Program-made: the position numbers and the translations under genes
DNA from: Enterobacter hormaechei ATCC 49162
Lineage (GTDB): Bacteria; Pseudomonadota; Gammaproteobacteria; Enterobacterales; Enterobacteriaceae
NCBI RefSeq assembly: GCF_001875655.1
Contig: NZ_MKEQ01000002.1
Coordinates: forward strand, 1 to 64,000
Direction of reading: 5' to 3'
Length of the DNA stretch: 64,000 bases
Shown: one piece after another, positions 56,471-64,000 of the stretch
Numbering within the stretch: the stretch's first letter is position 1
How the letters are laid out: each line of letters starts with the position of its first letter
Notes under the pieces: generated by a model
What the model was told of the DNA's origin: nothing
The model's input: the letters and a program-made list of their open reading frames with translations, nothing else
Databases searched by the model: none

Positions 56471-56831
56471 GCATACTGCCGTTCTGCTGGGTCGGCAGCA
56501 TATGCTGCTGACCGCTGCTTTGCGACATCCCGCCCCCTAACATCCCACCGTTGGCATTGGGCAGCGGCTGTTCAAGCATCTGGCCCTGCTGCACGCGCTG
56601 GGTGTTGGTATTCATCTGGTTTTGCAGGTGCTGCTGCTGCACCTGTGTCTGCGTTTTTAACTGCTGATTGAGCATCCCTTTCTGCTGCTGTTGCTGGCTC
56701 ATCATCTCCGTCTGCATACGTTGCTGGCTCGGGATGACGTAACCCGGCTGGTTCGGGTTGTTCAGGGTGTTGATTGGCTGTGCGAGCGCGGCGAACGGAA
56801 GCAGCGCGGTCAGGATCAGTAATCGTTTCAT
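56460..56831 (-). CDS. yhhA: DUF2756 secreted protein YhhA
   Basis: Small exported protein of 123 residues. A signal peptide ([17 protein letters not shown]) is followed by a mature chain very rich in Gln, Met and Asn ([12 protein letters not shown] and similar). This looks disordered or coiled; function unknown. The start at 56831 is preceded by GGAGGAG. It lies between ugpQ and ggt as in E. coli. Confidence 0.88.
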   Translation of the reverse strand: MKRLLILTALLPFAALAQPINTLNNPNQPGYVIPSQQRMQTEMMSQQQQQKGMLNQQLKTQTQVQQQHLQNQMNTNTQRVQQGQMLEQPLPNANGGMLGGGMSQSSGQQHMLPTQQNGSMLNK

Positions 56832-56953
56832 GGTTATCTCCTCCTTTGAGGCTTCTCTTAAGTTTACCCTCATTCCGGCATAACGATGATTTTTTAAGAG
56901 TTGTGAACCAGGCTTAAGCGGGGAATATGCACCCCTTCACCTGGAGAACAATA

Positions 56954-58699
56954 ATGATGAAACCAACCTTTTTGCGCTGGGTCGCCATCGCTGCGCTGAT
57001 GGCAGGCGGCACATTTACCGTGGCGGCCAACCCGCCCGCAGCTCCTCCGGTCTCTTACGGCGTGGAGGAGGATGTTTTTCATCCCGTGCGGGCGACGCAC
57101 GGCATGGTGGCCTCGGTTGACGCACTGGCAACCCAGGTGGGCGTCGATATTCTTAAGCAGGGCGGTAATGCGGTGGATGCGGCGGTCGCGGTGGGGTATG
57201 CGCTGGCGGTGACGCATCCGCAGGCGGGGAACCTGGGCGGCGGCGGGTTTATGATGCTGCGCACGAAAGACGGTAAAACCACGGCCATCGACTTCCGCGA
57301 AATGGCACCTTCCCAGGCGTCCCGCGATATGTTCCTCGACGACCAGGGGAACCCGGACAGCAAAAAGTCTCTGACCTCGCATCTCGCGACCGGTACACCG
57401 GGCACCGTTGCGGGCTTCTCGCTGGCGCTGGAGAAATACGGCACGATGCCGCTGAACAAGGTGGTGCAGCCTGCCATCAGGCTGGCGCGGGAGGGGTTTG
57501 TGGTGAATGACGCCCTGGCGGACGATCTCAAAACCTACGGCAGCGAAGTCATTCCCAATCACGAAAACAGCAAGGCTATCTTCTGGAAAGACGGCGAGCC
57601 GCTGAAGAAGGGCGATAAGCTGGTGCAGAAGAACCTCGCCAAAAGTCTGGAACTGATTGCTGAAAACGGTCCTGACGCCTTCTACAAAGGGGCGATTGCC
57701 GACCAGATTGCGGAAGAGATGCAAAAGAACGGCGGGCTTATCACCAAAGCGGATCTGGCGGAATACAGGGCGGTGGAGCGCGAGCCGATTAGCGGCACCT
57801 ATCGCGGCTACGACGTCTTCTCCATGCCGCCGCCGTCCTCCGGCGGGATCCACATCGTACAGATCCTCAATATTCTGGAAAACTTTGATATGCACAAGTT
57901 CGGCTTCGGCAGCGCGGACGCCATGCAGGTGATGGCGGAGGCGGAAAAGCGCGCCTATGCTGACCGCTCGGAATACCTCGGCGATCCGGACTTCGTTAAG
58001 GTGCCGTGGCAGGCGCTAACCGATAAAGCCTATGCCAAATCGATTGCCGACGAGATCGACATCAACAAGGCTAAGCCGTCCAGCGAGATCCGCCCCGGCA
58101 AGCTGGCACCGTATGAAAGCAACCAGACCACGCACTTCTCGGTGGTGGATAAGGACGGAAACGCGGTGGCGGTAACTTATACGCTGAATACTACCTTTGG
58201 CACCGGGATTGTAGCGGGCAACAGCGGTATTTTACTGAACAACGAGATGGATGATTTTTCTGCCAAACCGGGCGTGCCGAACGTCTACGGGCTGGTCGGC
58301 GGCGATGCGAATGCGGTCGGGCCGAAGAAGCGCCCGCTGTCGTCCATGTCGCCCACCATCGTAGTGAAAGACGGCAAAACCTGGCTGGTGACAGGCAGCC
58401 CGGGCGGGAGCCGGATTATCACGACCGTGCTGCAAATGGTGGTGAACAGCATCGATTTTGGCATGAACGTTGCCGAAGCGACCAATGCGCCGCGCTTCCA
58501 TCACCAGTGGCTGCCGGACGAGCTGCGCGTGGAGAAGGGCTTTAGCCCGGACACCCTCAAACTGCTTGAGCAGCGCGGGCAAAAAGTGGCGGTGAAAGAG
58601 GCGATGGGCAGCACCCAGAGCATTATGGTCGGGCCGGACGGCGCGCTGTTTGGCGCATCGGACCCGCGTTCGGTGGATGATTTAACGGCGGGATATTGA
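56954..58699 (+). CDS. ggt: Gamma-glutamyltranspeptidase Ggt
   Basis: Periplasmic N-terminal nucleophile hydrolase of 581 residues that cleaves glutathione and other gamma-glutamyl compounds. A signal peptide ends near ...TFTVAA. Self-cleavage occurs before the catalytic Thr in ESNQTTHFSVVD (about 391), and the PLSSMSPTIV and GSPGGSRI pocket motifs are present. GGAGA lies 6 nt before the ATG at 56954. A paired REP follows the stop. Confidence 0.96.
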   Translation: MMKPTFLRWVAIAALMAGGTFTVAANPPAAPPVSYGVEEDVFHPVRATHGMVASVDALATQVGVDILKQGGNAVDAAVAVGYALAVTHPQAGNLGGGGFMMLRTKDGKTTAIDFREMAPSQASRDMFLDDQGNPDSKKSLTSHLATGTPGTVAGFSLALEKYGTMPLNKVVQPAIRLAREGFVVNDALADDLKTYGSEVIPNHENSKAIFWKDGEPLKKGDKLVQKNLAKSLELIAENGPDAFYKGAIADQIAEEMQKNGGLITKADLAEYRAVEREPISGTYRGYDVFSMPPPSSGGIHIVQILNILENFDMHKFGFGSADAMQVMAEAEKRAYADRSEYLGDPDFVKVPWQALTDKAYAKSIADEIDINKAKPSSEIRPGKLAPYESNQTTHFSVVDKDGNAVAVTYTLNTTFGTGIVAGNSGILLNNEMDDFSAKPGVPNVYGLVGGDANAVGPKKRPLSSMSPTIVVKDGKTWLVTGSPGGSRIITTVLQMVVNSIDFGMNVAEATNAPRFHHQWLPDELRVEKGFSPDTLKLLEQRGQKVAVKEAMGSTQSIMVGPDGALFGASDPRSVDDLTAGY

Positions 58700-58704
58700 T
58701 TATT

Positions 58705-58776
58705 CCCCTCACCCTGGCCCTCTCCCCAAAGGGGAGAGGGAACGATTACACCTGGGGAGAGGGCCGGGGTGAGGGG
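58705..58776. repeat. Paired inverted REP-like elements after ggt
   Basis: Two opposed copies around GGAACGATTACACC between the convergent ggt and yhhY. The second copy is slightly shortened. Confidence 0.87.
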
Positions 58777-58782
58777 TCTGTG

Positions 58783-59271
58783 TCACTTCATACGCGCCAT
58801 ATAATACGCGTCCACATACTCGCCGTTGCGCAGGGCGTAGCGCTTGCCGGTGCCTTCAATCTCGAAGCCGTGCTTTTTGTACACCGCGATTGCCGGTTCG
58901 TTATCGACAAATACCGTTAACTCGATGCGATCGACACGCAGCCAGTTGTCACACATATCGATCATGGTGCGAATCAGCGCGCTGGCGACGCCGCGGTTTT
59001 GCCACTGCGCACCCACACAAATACCGAAATCGGCAACGTGACTGCGGCGTGGTCGCTGGGCGACGTCAATGCACAAATGCCCGACCACGATATCATCAAT
59101 GCAGGCAACCAGCTGTTTAATGCCCGGCTGCTCGCCTAGCCGCATTTGCCACATTTCCCTTGAAGGATGAGGAACCTGTAGCGTGTTGTGGTACACCTCC
59201 GGCTGGGCGTGGATCTGACGAATGGCGTCGTAATCTTTCGGTTCAGCGTGGCGTATCACTATCTCACTCAT
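58783..59271 (-). CDS. yhhY: N-acetyltransferase YhhY (GNAT)
   Basis: GNAT acetyltransferase of 162 residues. The acetyl-CoA-binding loop appears as GAQWQNRGVASAL (about 87-99). The E. coli homologue acetylates some amino acids such as methionine and phenylalanine analogues; its normal substrate is not firmly known. It is divergent from ryhB. Confidence 0.92.
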   Translation of the reverse strand: MSEIVIRHAEPKDYDAIRQIHAQPEVYHNTLQVPHPSREMWQMRLGEQPGIKQLVACIDDIVVGHLCIDVAQRPRRSHVADFGICVGAQWQNRGVASALIRTMIDMCDNWLRVDRIELTVFVDNEPAIAVYKKHGFEIEGTGKRYALRNGEYVDAYYMARMK

Positions 59272-59355
59272 TCCTTGTTCCTCAGTCAGTTAAACGTCCC
59301 TTCAAACATCAATGACTTTAAAAGTTGAGTCAATCGCTATTTTTTGCAAAAAGTG

Positions 59356-59392
59356 TTGGACAAGTGCGAATGAGAATGATTATTATTGCTCT
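59356..59392 (+). promoter_or_regulatory. ryhB promoter with Fur box
   Basis: A -35-like TTGGAC (59356-59361) is followed by an AT-rich -10 (around 59380-59386). A Fur box-like GAATGAGAATGATTATTAT (59368-59386) overlaps it. Fur-Fe2+ would block transcription, so the sRNA is made when iron is short. Confidence 0.85.
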
Positions 59393-59488
59393 GCATTCAG
59401 GAAGACCTCCTACGGGAACCTGAAAGCACGACATTGCTCACATTGCTTCCAGTATTACTTTAGCCAGCTTCTCGCTGGCTTTTTTTTG
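59393..59488 (+). ncRNA. ryhB: Small RNA RyhB
   Basis: About 96 nt. The segment GAACCTGAAAGCACGACATT continues into the stretch CTCACATTGCTTCCAGTATT, matching E. coli RyhB, including its core pairing region. A terminator hairpin (GCCAGC / GCTGGC, 59463-59480) with eight T closes it. RyhB with Hfq represses mRNAs for iron-using proteins such as SodB and Sdh. Position between yhhY and yhhX is as in E. coli. The 5' end is estimated by comparison. Confidence 0.95.
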
Positions 59489-59496
59489 CCCTTTTT

Positions 59497-59532
59497 CTCC
59501 CTCTCCCCGTGGGAGAGGGCTGGGGTGAGGGC
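59497..59532. repeat. REP-like palindrome upstream of yhhX
   Basis: CTCCCTCTCCCC / GGGAGAGGG followed by CTGGGGTGAGGGC; single copy of the window-wide family, 9 nt after the ryhB terminator. Confidence 0.85.
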
Positions 59533-59581
59533 AAAACATGCGCTATGGTAAAACCCAGTAACCTTCCAAAAGGACTGAGCC

Positions 59582-60619
59582 ATGACACTACATTGTGCAT
59601 TTATTGGATTTGGCAAAAGCACCACCCGTTACCACCTTCCGTATGTCCTCCACCGTAAAGAGACGTGGCATGTGGCCCATATCTACCGCCGCAGCGCGAA
59701 GCCGGAAGAGCAGTCTCCGCAGTATTCCCACATTCATTTCACCAGCGATCTTGATGAAGTATTGAATGACCCGCAGGTCAAATTGGTGGTGGTCTGTACC
59801 CACGCCGACAGCCATTTTGACTATGCGAAACGCGCGCTCGAAGCGGGCAAAAACGTGCTGGTTGAAAAGCCGTTCACCCCAACCATCGCCGAAGCGAAAG
59901 AACTGTTCGCGCTGGCAAAGAACAAGGGGCTGACCGTCACGCCGTATCAGAACCGTCGCTTTGACAGCTGCTTCCTGACGGCGAAAAAGGCAATTGAAAG
60001 CGGCAAGCTTGGCGAGATCGTGGAGGTTGAAAGCCACTTCGATTACTACCGTCCGGTGGCGGAGACCAACCCCGGCCTGCCGCAGGACGGCTCGTTCTAT
60101 GGTCTAGGCGTGCATACCATGGATCAGATCATCTCTCTGTTTGGCCGCCCGGATCACGTTGCGTACGACATCCGCAGCCTGCGCAATAAAGCCAACCCGG
60201 ACGACACCTTTGAAGCGCAGCTGTTCTACGGTGACCTGAAAGCCATCGTCAAAACCAGCCACCTGGTGAAAATCGACTACCCGAAATTTATCGTTCACGG
60301 CAAGAAAGGCTCCTTTATCAAGTACGGTATTGACCAACAGGAGACCAGCCTGAAGGCCAATATCATGCCGGGTGAACCGGGCTTTGCGGCGGATGATTCC
60401 GTGGGCGTGCTGGAGTATGTGAACGATGAGGGCGTCACGGTCAGAGAAGAGCTGAAGCCGGAAACGGGCGACTATGGACGCGTCTACGATGCGCTGTATG
60501 AAACCCTCACCAATGGCGCGCCGAATTACGTCAAGGAATCTGACGTTCTGACCAACCTGGAAATCCTTGAACGGGCCTTCGAACAAGCATCTCCTGCCAC
60601 GGTAACCCTTGCCAGATAA
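59582..60619 (+). CDS. yhhX: Gfo/Idh/MocA family oxidoreductase YhhX
   Basis: NAD(P)-dependent oxidoreductase of 345 residues. The Rossmann start FIGFGKSTTRYHLP (8-21) has the YdgJ/YhhX-type variation of the glycine motif, and VEKPFTPT (about 95-102) is the conserved EKP catalytic motif. The substrate is unknown. AAAAGGA lies before the ATG. It sits downstream of ryhB and may be affected by iron status. Confidence 0.93.
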   Translation: MTLHCAFIGFGKSTTRYHLPYVLHRKETWHVAHIYRRSAKPEEQSPQYSHIHFTSDLDEVLNDPQVKLVVVCTHADSHFDYAKRALEAGKNVLVEKPFTPTIAEAKELFALAKNKGLTVTPYQNRRFDSCFLTAKKAIESGKLGEIVEVESHFDYYRPVAETNPGLPQDGSFYGLGVHTMDQIISLFGRPDHVAYDIRSLRNKANPDDTFEAQLFYGDLKAIVKTSHLVKIDYPKFIVHGKKGSFIKYGIDQQETSLKANIMPGEPGFAADDSVGVLEYVNDEGVTVREELKPETGDYGRVYDALYETLTNGAPNYVKESDVLTNLEILERAFEQASPATVTLAR

Positions 60620-60742
60620 GAAAACATGGCTCCTCTTCGCTTGTTCTAAATTTTTGAACAGAGGAGTCAATTTTCACCCTCTATGATCCCAGGGCGTTTG
60701 CGTCCACACTTACTCCATCGAAACGAACTGAGGGTGAAAACA

Positions 60743-61438
60743 ATGATCTACTTACGCAAAGCAAACGAACGTGGTCACGCGAATCATGGCTGGCTGGACT
60801 CATGGCATTCATTCTCGTTTGCCGACTACTACGACCCGAACTTCATGGGCTTCTCCGCACTGCGCGTCATTAACGACGACGTGATTGATGCAGGCCAGGG
60901 CTTCGGGACCCACCCGCACAAAGACATGGAAATCCTGACCTATGTGCTGGAAGGGGCGGTTGAGCACCAGGACAGCATGGGCAACAAAGAGCAGGTTCCG
61001 GCGGGTGAGTTCCAGATTATGAGCGCGGGTACCGGGGTGCGTCACTCTGAGTACAACCCGAGCAAAACGGAAAAACTGCACCTGTATCAAATCTGGATCA
61101 TTCCAGAAGAGACCGGCATCACGCCACGCTACGAGCAGCGCCGCTTCGACGCGAAACAGGGCAAACAGCTGGTGCTCTCCCCGGATGCGCGTGAAGGTTC
61201 CCTGAAAGTGCATCAGGATATGGAACTGTACCGCTGGGCGCTGGCGAAAGACGAACAGTCTGTCCACCAGATTGCCGCCAACCGCCGCGTCTGGATCCAG
61301 GTGGTGAAAGGGGAAGTGTCCATCAACGGCACCAAAGCCACCACCGCCGATGGCCTGGCCATCTGGGATGAGCAGGCGCTCTCCGTGCATGCGGACAGCG
61401 AAAGTGAAATTCTGCTGTTTGACCTGCCGCCGGTCTAA
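60743..61438 (+). CDS. yhhW: Pirin-family quercetinase YhhW
   Basis: Bicupin protein of 231 residues; the E. coli homologue has quercetin 2,3-dioxygenase activity. The metal ligands are visible: two His in GTHPHKDME (about 57 and 59) and His/Glu in VRHSEYN (about 101 and 103). The start at 60743 (MIYLRKANER) gives the family length; upstream in-frame residues lie in the intergenic region. Confidence 0.93.
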   Translation: MIYLRKANERGHANHGWLDSWHSFSFADYYDPNFMGFSALRVINDDVIDAGQGFGTHPHKDMEILTYVLEGAVEHQDSMGNKEQVPAGEFQIMSAGTGVRHSEYNPSKTEKLHLYQIWIIPEETGITPRYEQRRFDAKQGKQLVLSPDAREGSLKVHQDMELYRWALAKDEQSVHQIAANRRVWIQVVKGEVSINGTKATTADGLAIWDEQALSVHADSESEILLFDLPPV

Positions 61439-61445
61439 ATAATTT

Positions 61446-61477
61446 CTCAACCTTCCCTTTAAACGGGGAAGGTTGAG
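61446..61477 (+). terminator. Hairpin after yhhW
   Basis: CTCAACCTTCCC and GGGAAGGTTGAG form a perfect 12-bp stem around TTTAAACG, 8 nt after the yhhW stop. Only a weak T run (CTTTGT) follows. Confidence 0.75.
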
Positions 61478-61529
61478 CTTTGTCCGTGATAAACTGAGCA
61501 AATCTCTCACTTCAAGATTTCTCAGGACG

Positions 61530-62525
61530 ATGAAAAAGAAACGCCCCGTACTTCAGGATGTCGCCGATCGCGTCGGTGTGACCAAAATGACGGTCAGCCG
61601 TTTTTTACGTAACCCGGAACAGGTTTCCGTGGCGTTGCGTGGCAAGATTGCCGCCGCCCTTGATGAACTGGGTTATATCCCCAACCGCGCGCCCGATATT
61701 CTCTCCAATGCCACCAGCCGTGCGGTGGGCGTCCTGCTTCCTTCCTTAACCAACCAGGTTTTCGCCGAAGTGCTGCGTGGCATCGAAAGCGTCACCGATG
61801 CGTTCGGTTATCAGACCATGCTCGCGCACTACGGGTACAAGCCGGAACTGGAAGAGGAACGTCTTGAATCGATGCTTTCCTGGAACATCGACGGTCTGAT
61901 TTTAACGGAACGTACTCACACCCCGCGCACGCTGAAAATGATTGAAGTCGCCGGTATCCCGGTAGTGGAGCTGATGGACAGCCAGTCGCCGTGCCTCGAC
62001 ATTGCCGTGGGGTTCGATAACTTTGAAGCGGCGCGTCAGATGACGGCGGCGATTATCGCCCGCGGCCATCGCCATGTAGCCTATCTGGGTGCGCGTCTGG
62101 ATGAACGTACTATCATCAAACAGAAGGGATACGAGCAGGCGATGCTCGACGCCGGTTTAACCCCGTACAGCGTGATGGTGGAGCAATCCTCCTCCTATAC
62201 CTCGGGTATTGAGCTGATGCGTCAGGCGCGACGCGAGTATCCGCAACTGGACGGTATTTTCTGTACCAACGATGACCTTGCGGTCGGCGCCGCGTTTGAA
62301 TGCCAGCGTCTGGGTTTAAAAATCCCGGATGATATGGCGATTGCCGGTTTCCACGGCCATGACATTGGCCAGGTGATGGAGCCGCGTCTGGCGAGCGTTC
62401 TGACCCCGCGTGAACGCATGGGCCGCATTGGTGCAGAACGCCTGCTGGCGCGCATTCGTGGAGAGGCAGTTACCCCAAAAATGTTAGATTTAGGTTTCAC
62501 CTTGTCACCGGGTGGATCTATTTAA
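61530..62525 (+). CDS. gntR: Gluconate operon repressor GntR
   Basis: LacI-family repressor of 331 residues. The N-terminal helix-turn-helix (LQDVADRVGVTKMTVSRFLR, about 8-27) is followed by a sugar-binding core. It represses gntKU and Entner-Doudoroff genes in the absence of gluconate. The start at 61530 gives the E. coli length. It lies 126 nt upstream of gntK with the operators between. Confidence 0.96.
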   Translation: MKKKRPVLQDVADRVGVTKMTVSRFLRNPEQVSVALRGKIAAALDELGYIPNRAPDILSNATSRAVGVLLPSLTNQVFAEVLRGIESVTDAFGYQTMLAHYGYKPELEEERLESMLSWNIDGLILTERTHTPRTLKMIEVAGIPVVELMDSQSPCLDIAVGFDNFEAARQMTAAIIARGHRHVAYLGARLDERTIIKQKGYEQAMLDAGLTPYSVMVEQSSSYTSGIELMRQARREYPQLDGIFCTNDDLAVGAAFECQRLGLKIPDDMAIAGFHGHDIGQVMEPRLASVLTPRERMGRIGAERLLARIRGEAVTPKMLDLGFTLSPGGSI

Positions 62526-62605
62526 TCCGACAAATTTGAAGTAGCTCACACTTATTCACTTCGCGCACGTTTGGATATTGCTTCTCTTATGCCCCGGCAG
62601 GACAA

Positions 62606-62632
62606 TGTTACCGATAACTGTTACCCGTAACA
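62606..62632. promoter_or_regulatory. Two abutting GntR operators upstream of gntK
   Basis: TGTTACCGATAACT (62606-62619) and TGTTACCCGTAACA (62619-62632) share one base and both fit the GntR palindrome. They end 19 nt before the gntK start, so repressor bound here would block gntKU. Confidence 0.9.
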
Positions 62633-62651
62633 ATTGACTGAGGGACACCCT

Positions 62652-63179
62652 TTGAGCACGACTAATCACGATCACCACGTTTACGTCCTGATGGGCGTGT
62701 CCGGTAGCGGTAAATCTGCCGTGGCGAGCGAAGTGGCGCATCAACTCCAGGCTGCGTTTCTTGATGGTGACTTCCTCCATCCGCGTAGCAACATCATGAA
62801 AATGGCTTCCGGCGAGCCGCTGAACGACGACGACCGCAAACCGTGGTTGCAGGCGCTGAATGACGCCGCGTTCGCGATGCAGCGCACCAATAAAGTCTCC
62901 CTGATCGTCTGCTCCGCGCTGAAAAAAACCTATCGCGACCTGCTGCGCGACGGCAATCCGAACCTCTCTTTCATCTACCTGAAAGGCGATTTCGAAGTGA
63001 TTGAAAGCCGTCTGAAGGCGCGTAAAGGCCACTTCTTCAAAACCCAGATGCTGGTGACGCAGTTCGAAGCGCTTCAGGAGCCGGGTGAAGATGAAAAAGA
63101 CGTCTTAGTGGTTGATATCGATCAGCCGCTGGAAGGTGTTGTTGCCAGCACCATCGAGGTTATTAATAAAAGGCAGTAA
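62652..63179 (+). CDS. gntK: Thermoresistant gluconokinase GntK
   Basis: Gluconokinase of 175 residues making 6-phosphogluconate from gluconate and ATP. The P-loop is GVSGSGKSAV (about 15-24). A TTG start at 62652 is chosen, as in E. coli, giving LSTTNHDHH; no ATG fits. gntU begins 3 nt after the stop. Confidence 0.95.
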   Translation: MSTTNHDHHVYVLMGVSGSGKSAVASEVAHQLQAAFLDGDFLHPRSNIMKMASGEPLNDDDRKPWLQALNDAAFAMQRTNKVSLIVCSALKKTYRDLLRDGNPNLSFIYLKGDFEVIESRLKARKGHFFKTQMLVTQFEALQEPGEDEKDVLVVDIDQPLEGVVASTIEVINKRQ

Positions 63180-63182
63180 GTT

Positions 63183-64000
63183 TTGAGTACATTAACGCTA
63201 GTGTTGACAGCAGTGGGTTCCGTTTTGCTGCTGCTGTTTTTAGTGATGAAGGCGCGTATGCACGCCTTCGTTGCTTTGATGGTGGTTTCTATTGGTGCCG
63301 GTCTCTTTTCTGGCATGCCGCTCGACAAAATTGCGGCGACGATGGAAAAAGGGATGGGCGGCACGCTCGGCTTCCTGGCCATTGTGGTGGCGCTGGGCGC
63401 GATGTTTGGCAAGATTTTGCACGAGACGGGCGCGGTCGATCAGATTGCCGTCAAGATGCTGAAATCCTTCGGCCACAGCCGTGCGCACTACGCGATTGGT
63501 CTGGCTGGTCTGATTTGCGCGCTGCCGCTGTTCTTCGAAGTGGCGGTTGTGCTGCTGATTAGCGTCGCGTTCTCCATGGCGCGTCATACCGGCACTAACC
63601 TCGTGAAGCTGGTCATTCCGCTGTTTGCGGGCGTGGCGGCAGCGGCGGCGTTTCTGCTGCCGGGGCCTGCGCCGATGCTGCTGGCCTCCCAGATGCACGC
63701 TGACTTTGGCTGGATGATCCTGATTGGCCTGTGCGCGGCGATACCGGGAATGATTATCGCCGGTCCGCTGTGGGGCAACTTCATCAGCCGTTACGTTGAG
63801 CTGCACATTCCGGATGACATCTCCGAGCCGCACCTGGGCGAGGGCAAAATGCCGTCCTTCGGGTTTAGTCTCTCTTTGATTCTTCTGCCTCTGGTGCTGG
63901 TTGGCCTGAAAACCATCGCCGCGCGTTTTGTGCCGGTGGGGTCAACCGCGTACGAATGGTTCGAATTTATCGGTCATCCGTTCACCGCGATCCTGGTGGC
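63183..64000 (+). CDS. gntU: Low-affinity gluconate permease GntU, cut by window end
   Basis: GntP-family gluconate:H+ symporter. The first 272 or so residues are present, out of about 446 in E. coli. It opens with a TTG (LSTLTLVLTAVGSVLLLL) and shows the family segments MEKGMGGTLGFLAIVVALG and LPLFFEVAVVLLI. It is co-transcribed with gntK. The C-terminal third lies outside the window. Confidence 0.95.
   Translation, partial: MSTLTLVLTAVGSVLLLLFLVMKARMHAFVALMVVSIGAGLFSGMPLDKIAATMEKGMGGTLGFLAIVVALGAMFGKILHETGAVDQIAVKMLKSFGHSRAHYAIGLAGLICALPLFFEVAVVLLISVAFSMARHTGTNLVKLVIPLFAGVAAAAAFLLPGPAPMLLASQMHADFGWMILIGLCAAIPGMIIAGPLWGNFISRYVELHIPDDISEPHLGEGKMPSFGFSLSLILLPLVLVGLKTIAARFVPVGSTAYEWFEFIGHPFTAILV

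Overview
The window is a chromosomal segment of a member of the Enterobacteriaceae. The block tusA, zntA, yhhN/M/L, rsmD, ftsYEX, rpoH, livJ, panM, livKHMGF, ugpBAECQ, ggt, yhhY, ryhB, yhhX, yhhW, gntRKU keeps the gene order of Escherichia coli near 77 min. Several accessory blocks not found there in E. coli K-12 point to Enterobacter or a close relative: a phenolic acid decarboxylase, an aryl polyene cluster, a TRAP transporter and a PuuE-like transaminase. The species cannot be fixed from the sequence alone.

Layout. (1) 1-5333: distal part of a plasmid-type copper resistance operon, pcoB-C-D-R-S-E. pcoB and pcoD are each broken by several small indels, while pcoC, pcoRS and pcoE are intact. 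Two 15-bp repeats ending in ACA at 5333 look like the terminus of a Tn7-like element. (2) 5370-9287: an unnamed catabolic cluster (D-2-hydroxyacid dehydrogenase, RraA-family aldolase/decarboxylase, IclR regulator, ACS-family transporter). The two leftward transcription units share a near-identical promoter/operator block. (3) 9617-13785: TerC, a HAD-IB hydrolase, a short-chain dehydrogenase, and a LysR regulator divergent from phenolic acid decarboxylase. (4) 13845-27886: a 16-gene aryl polyene (APE) type II polyketide/fatty-acid operon in the published order apeC to apeR, read leftward and followed by the phosphopantetheinyl transferase acpT. (5) 28012-36839: yhhT, dcrB, yhhQ, tusA, a TRAP transporter operon, zntA with a clear ZntR promoter, yhhN. 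(6) 36969-44118: yhhM, yhhL, rsmD, the ftsYEX operon, rpoH, and a PuuE-like GABA transaminase. (7) 44316-56831: branched-chain amino acid uptake (liv) and glycerol-3-phosphate uptake (ugp), then yhhA. (8) 56954-64000: ggt, yhhY, the iron-stress sRNA ryhB, yhhX, yhhW and the gluconate genes gntR, gntK and gntU (cut by the window end).

How the genes work together. The APE operon supplies its own carrier proteins, starter ligase, condensing enzymes, reductase, dehydratases, glycosyl/acyl transferases and export proteins, and AcpT would activate the carriers. livJ and livK are alternative binding proteins for one LivHMGF transporter. UgpB-AEC imports glycerol-3-phosphate or its diesters, which UgpQ hydrolyses. 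GntR represses gntKU through two abutting operators.

A GC-rich palindromic repeat family (REP-like) occurs at eight intergenic sites, at three of them as inverted pairs. Two copies flank the TRAP operon and one pair sits inside the ugp operon. The main leads are the selective decay of pcoB and pcoD, the possible Tn7-like end, the shared regulatory block of the RraA cluster, and the APE cluster that lacks its first two genes.
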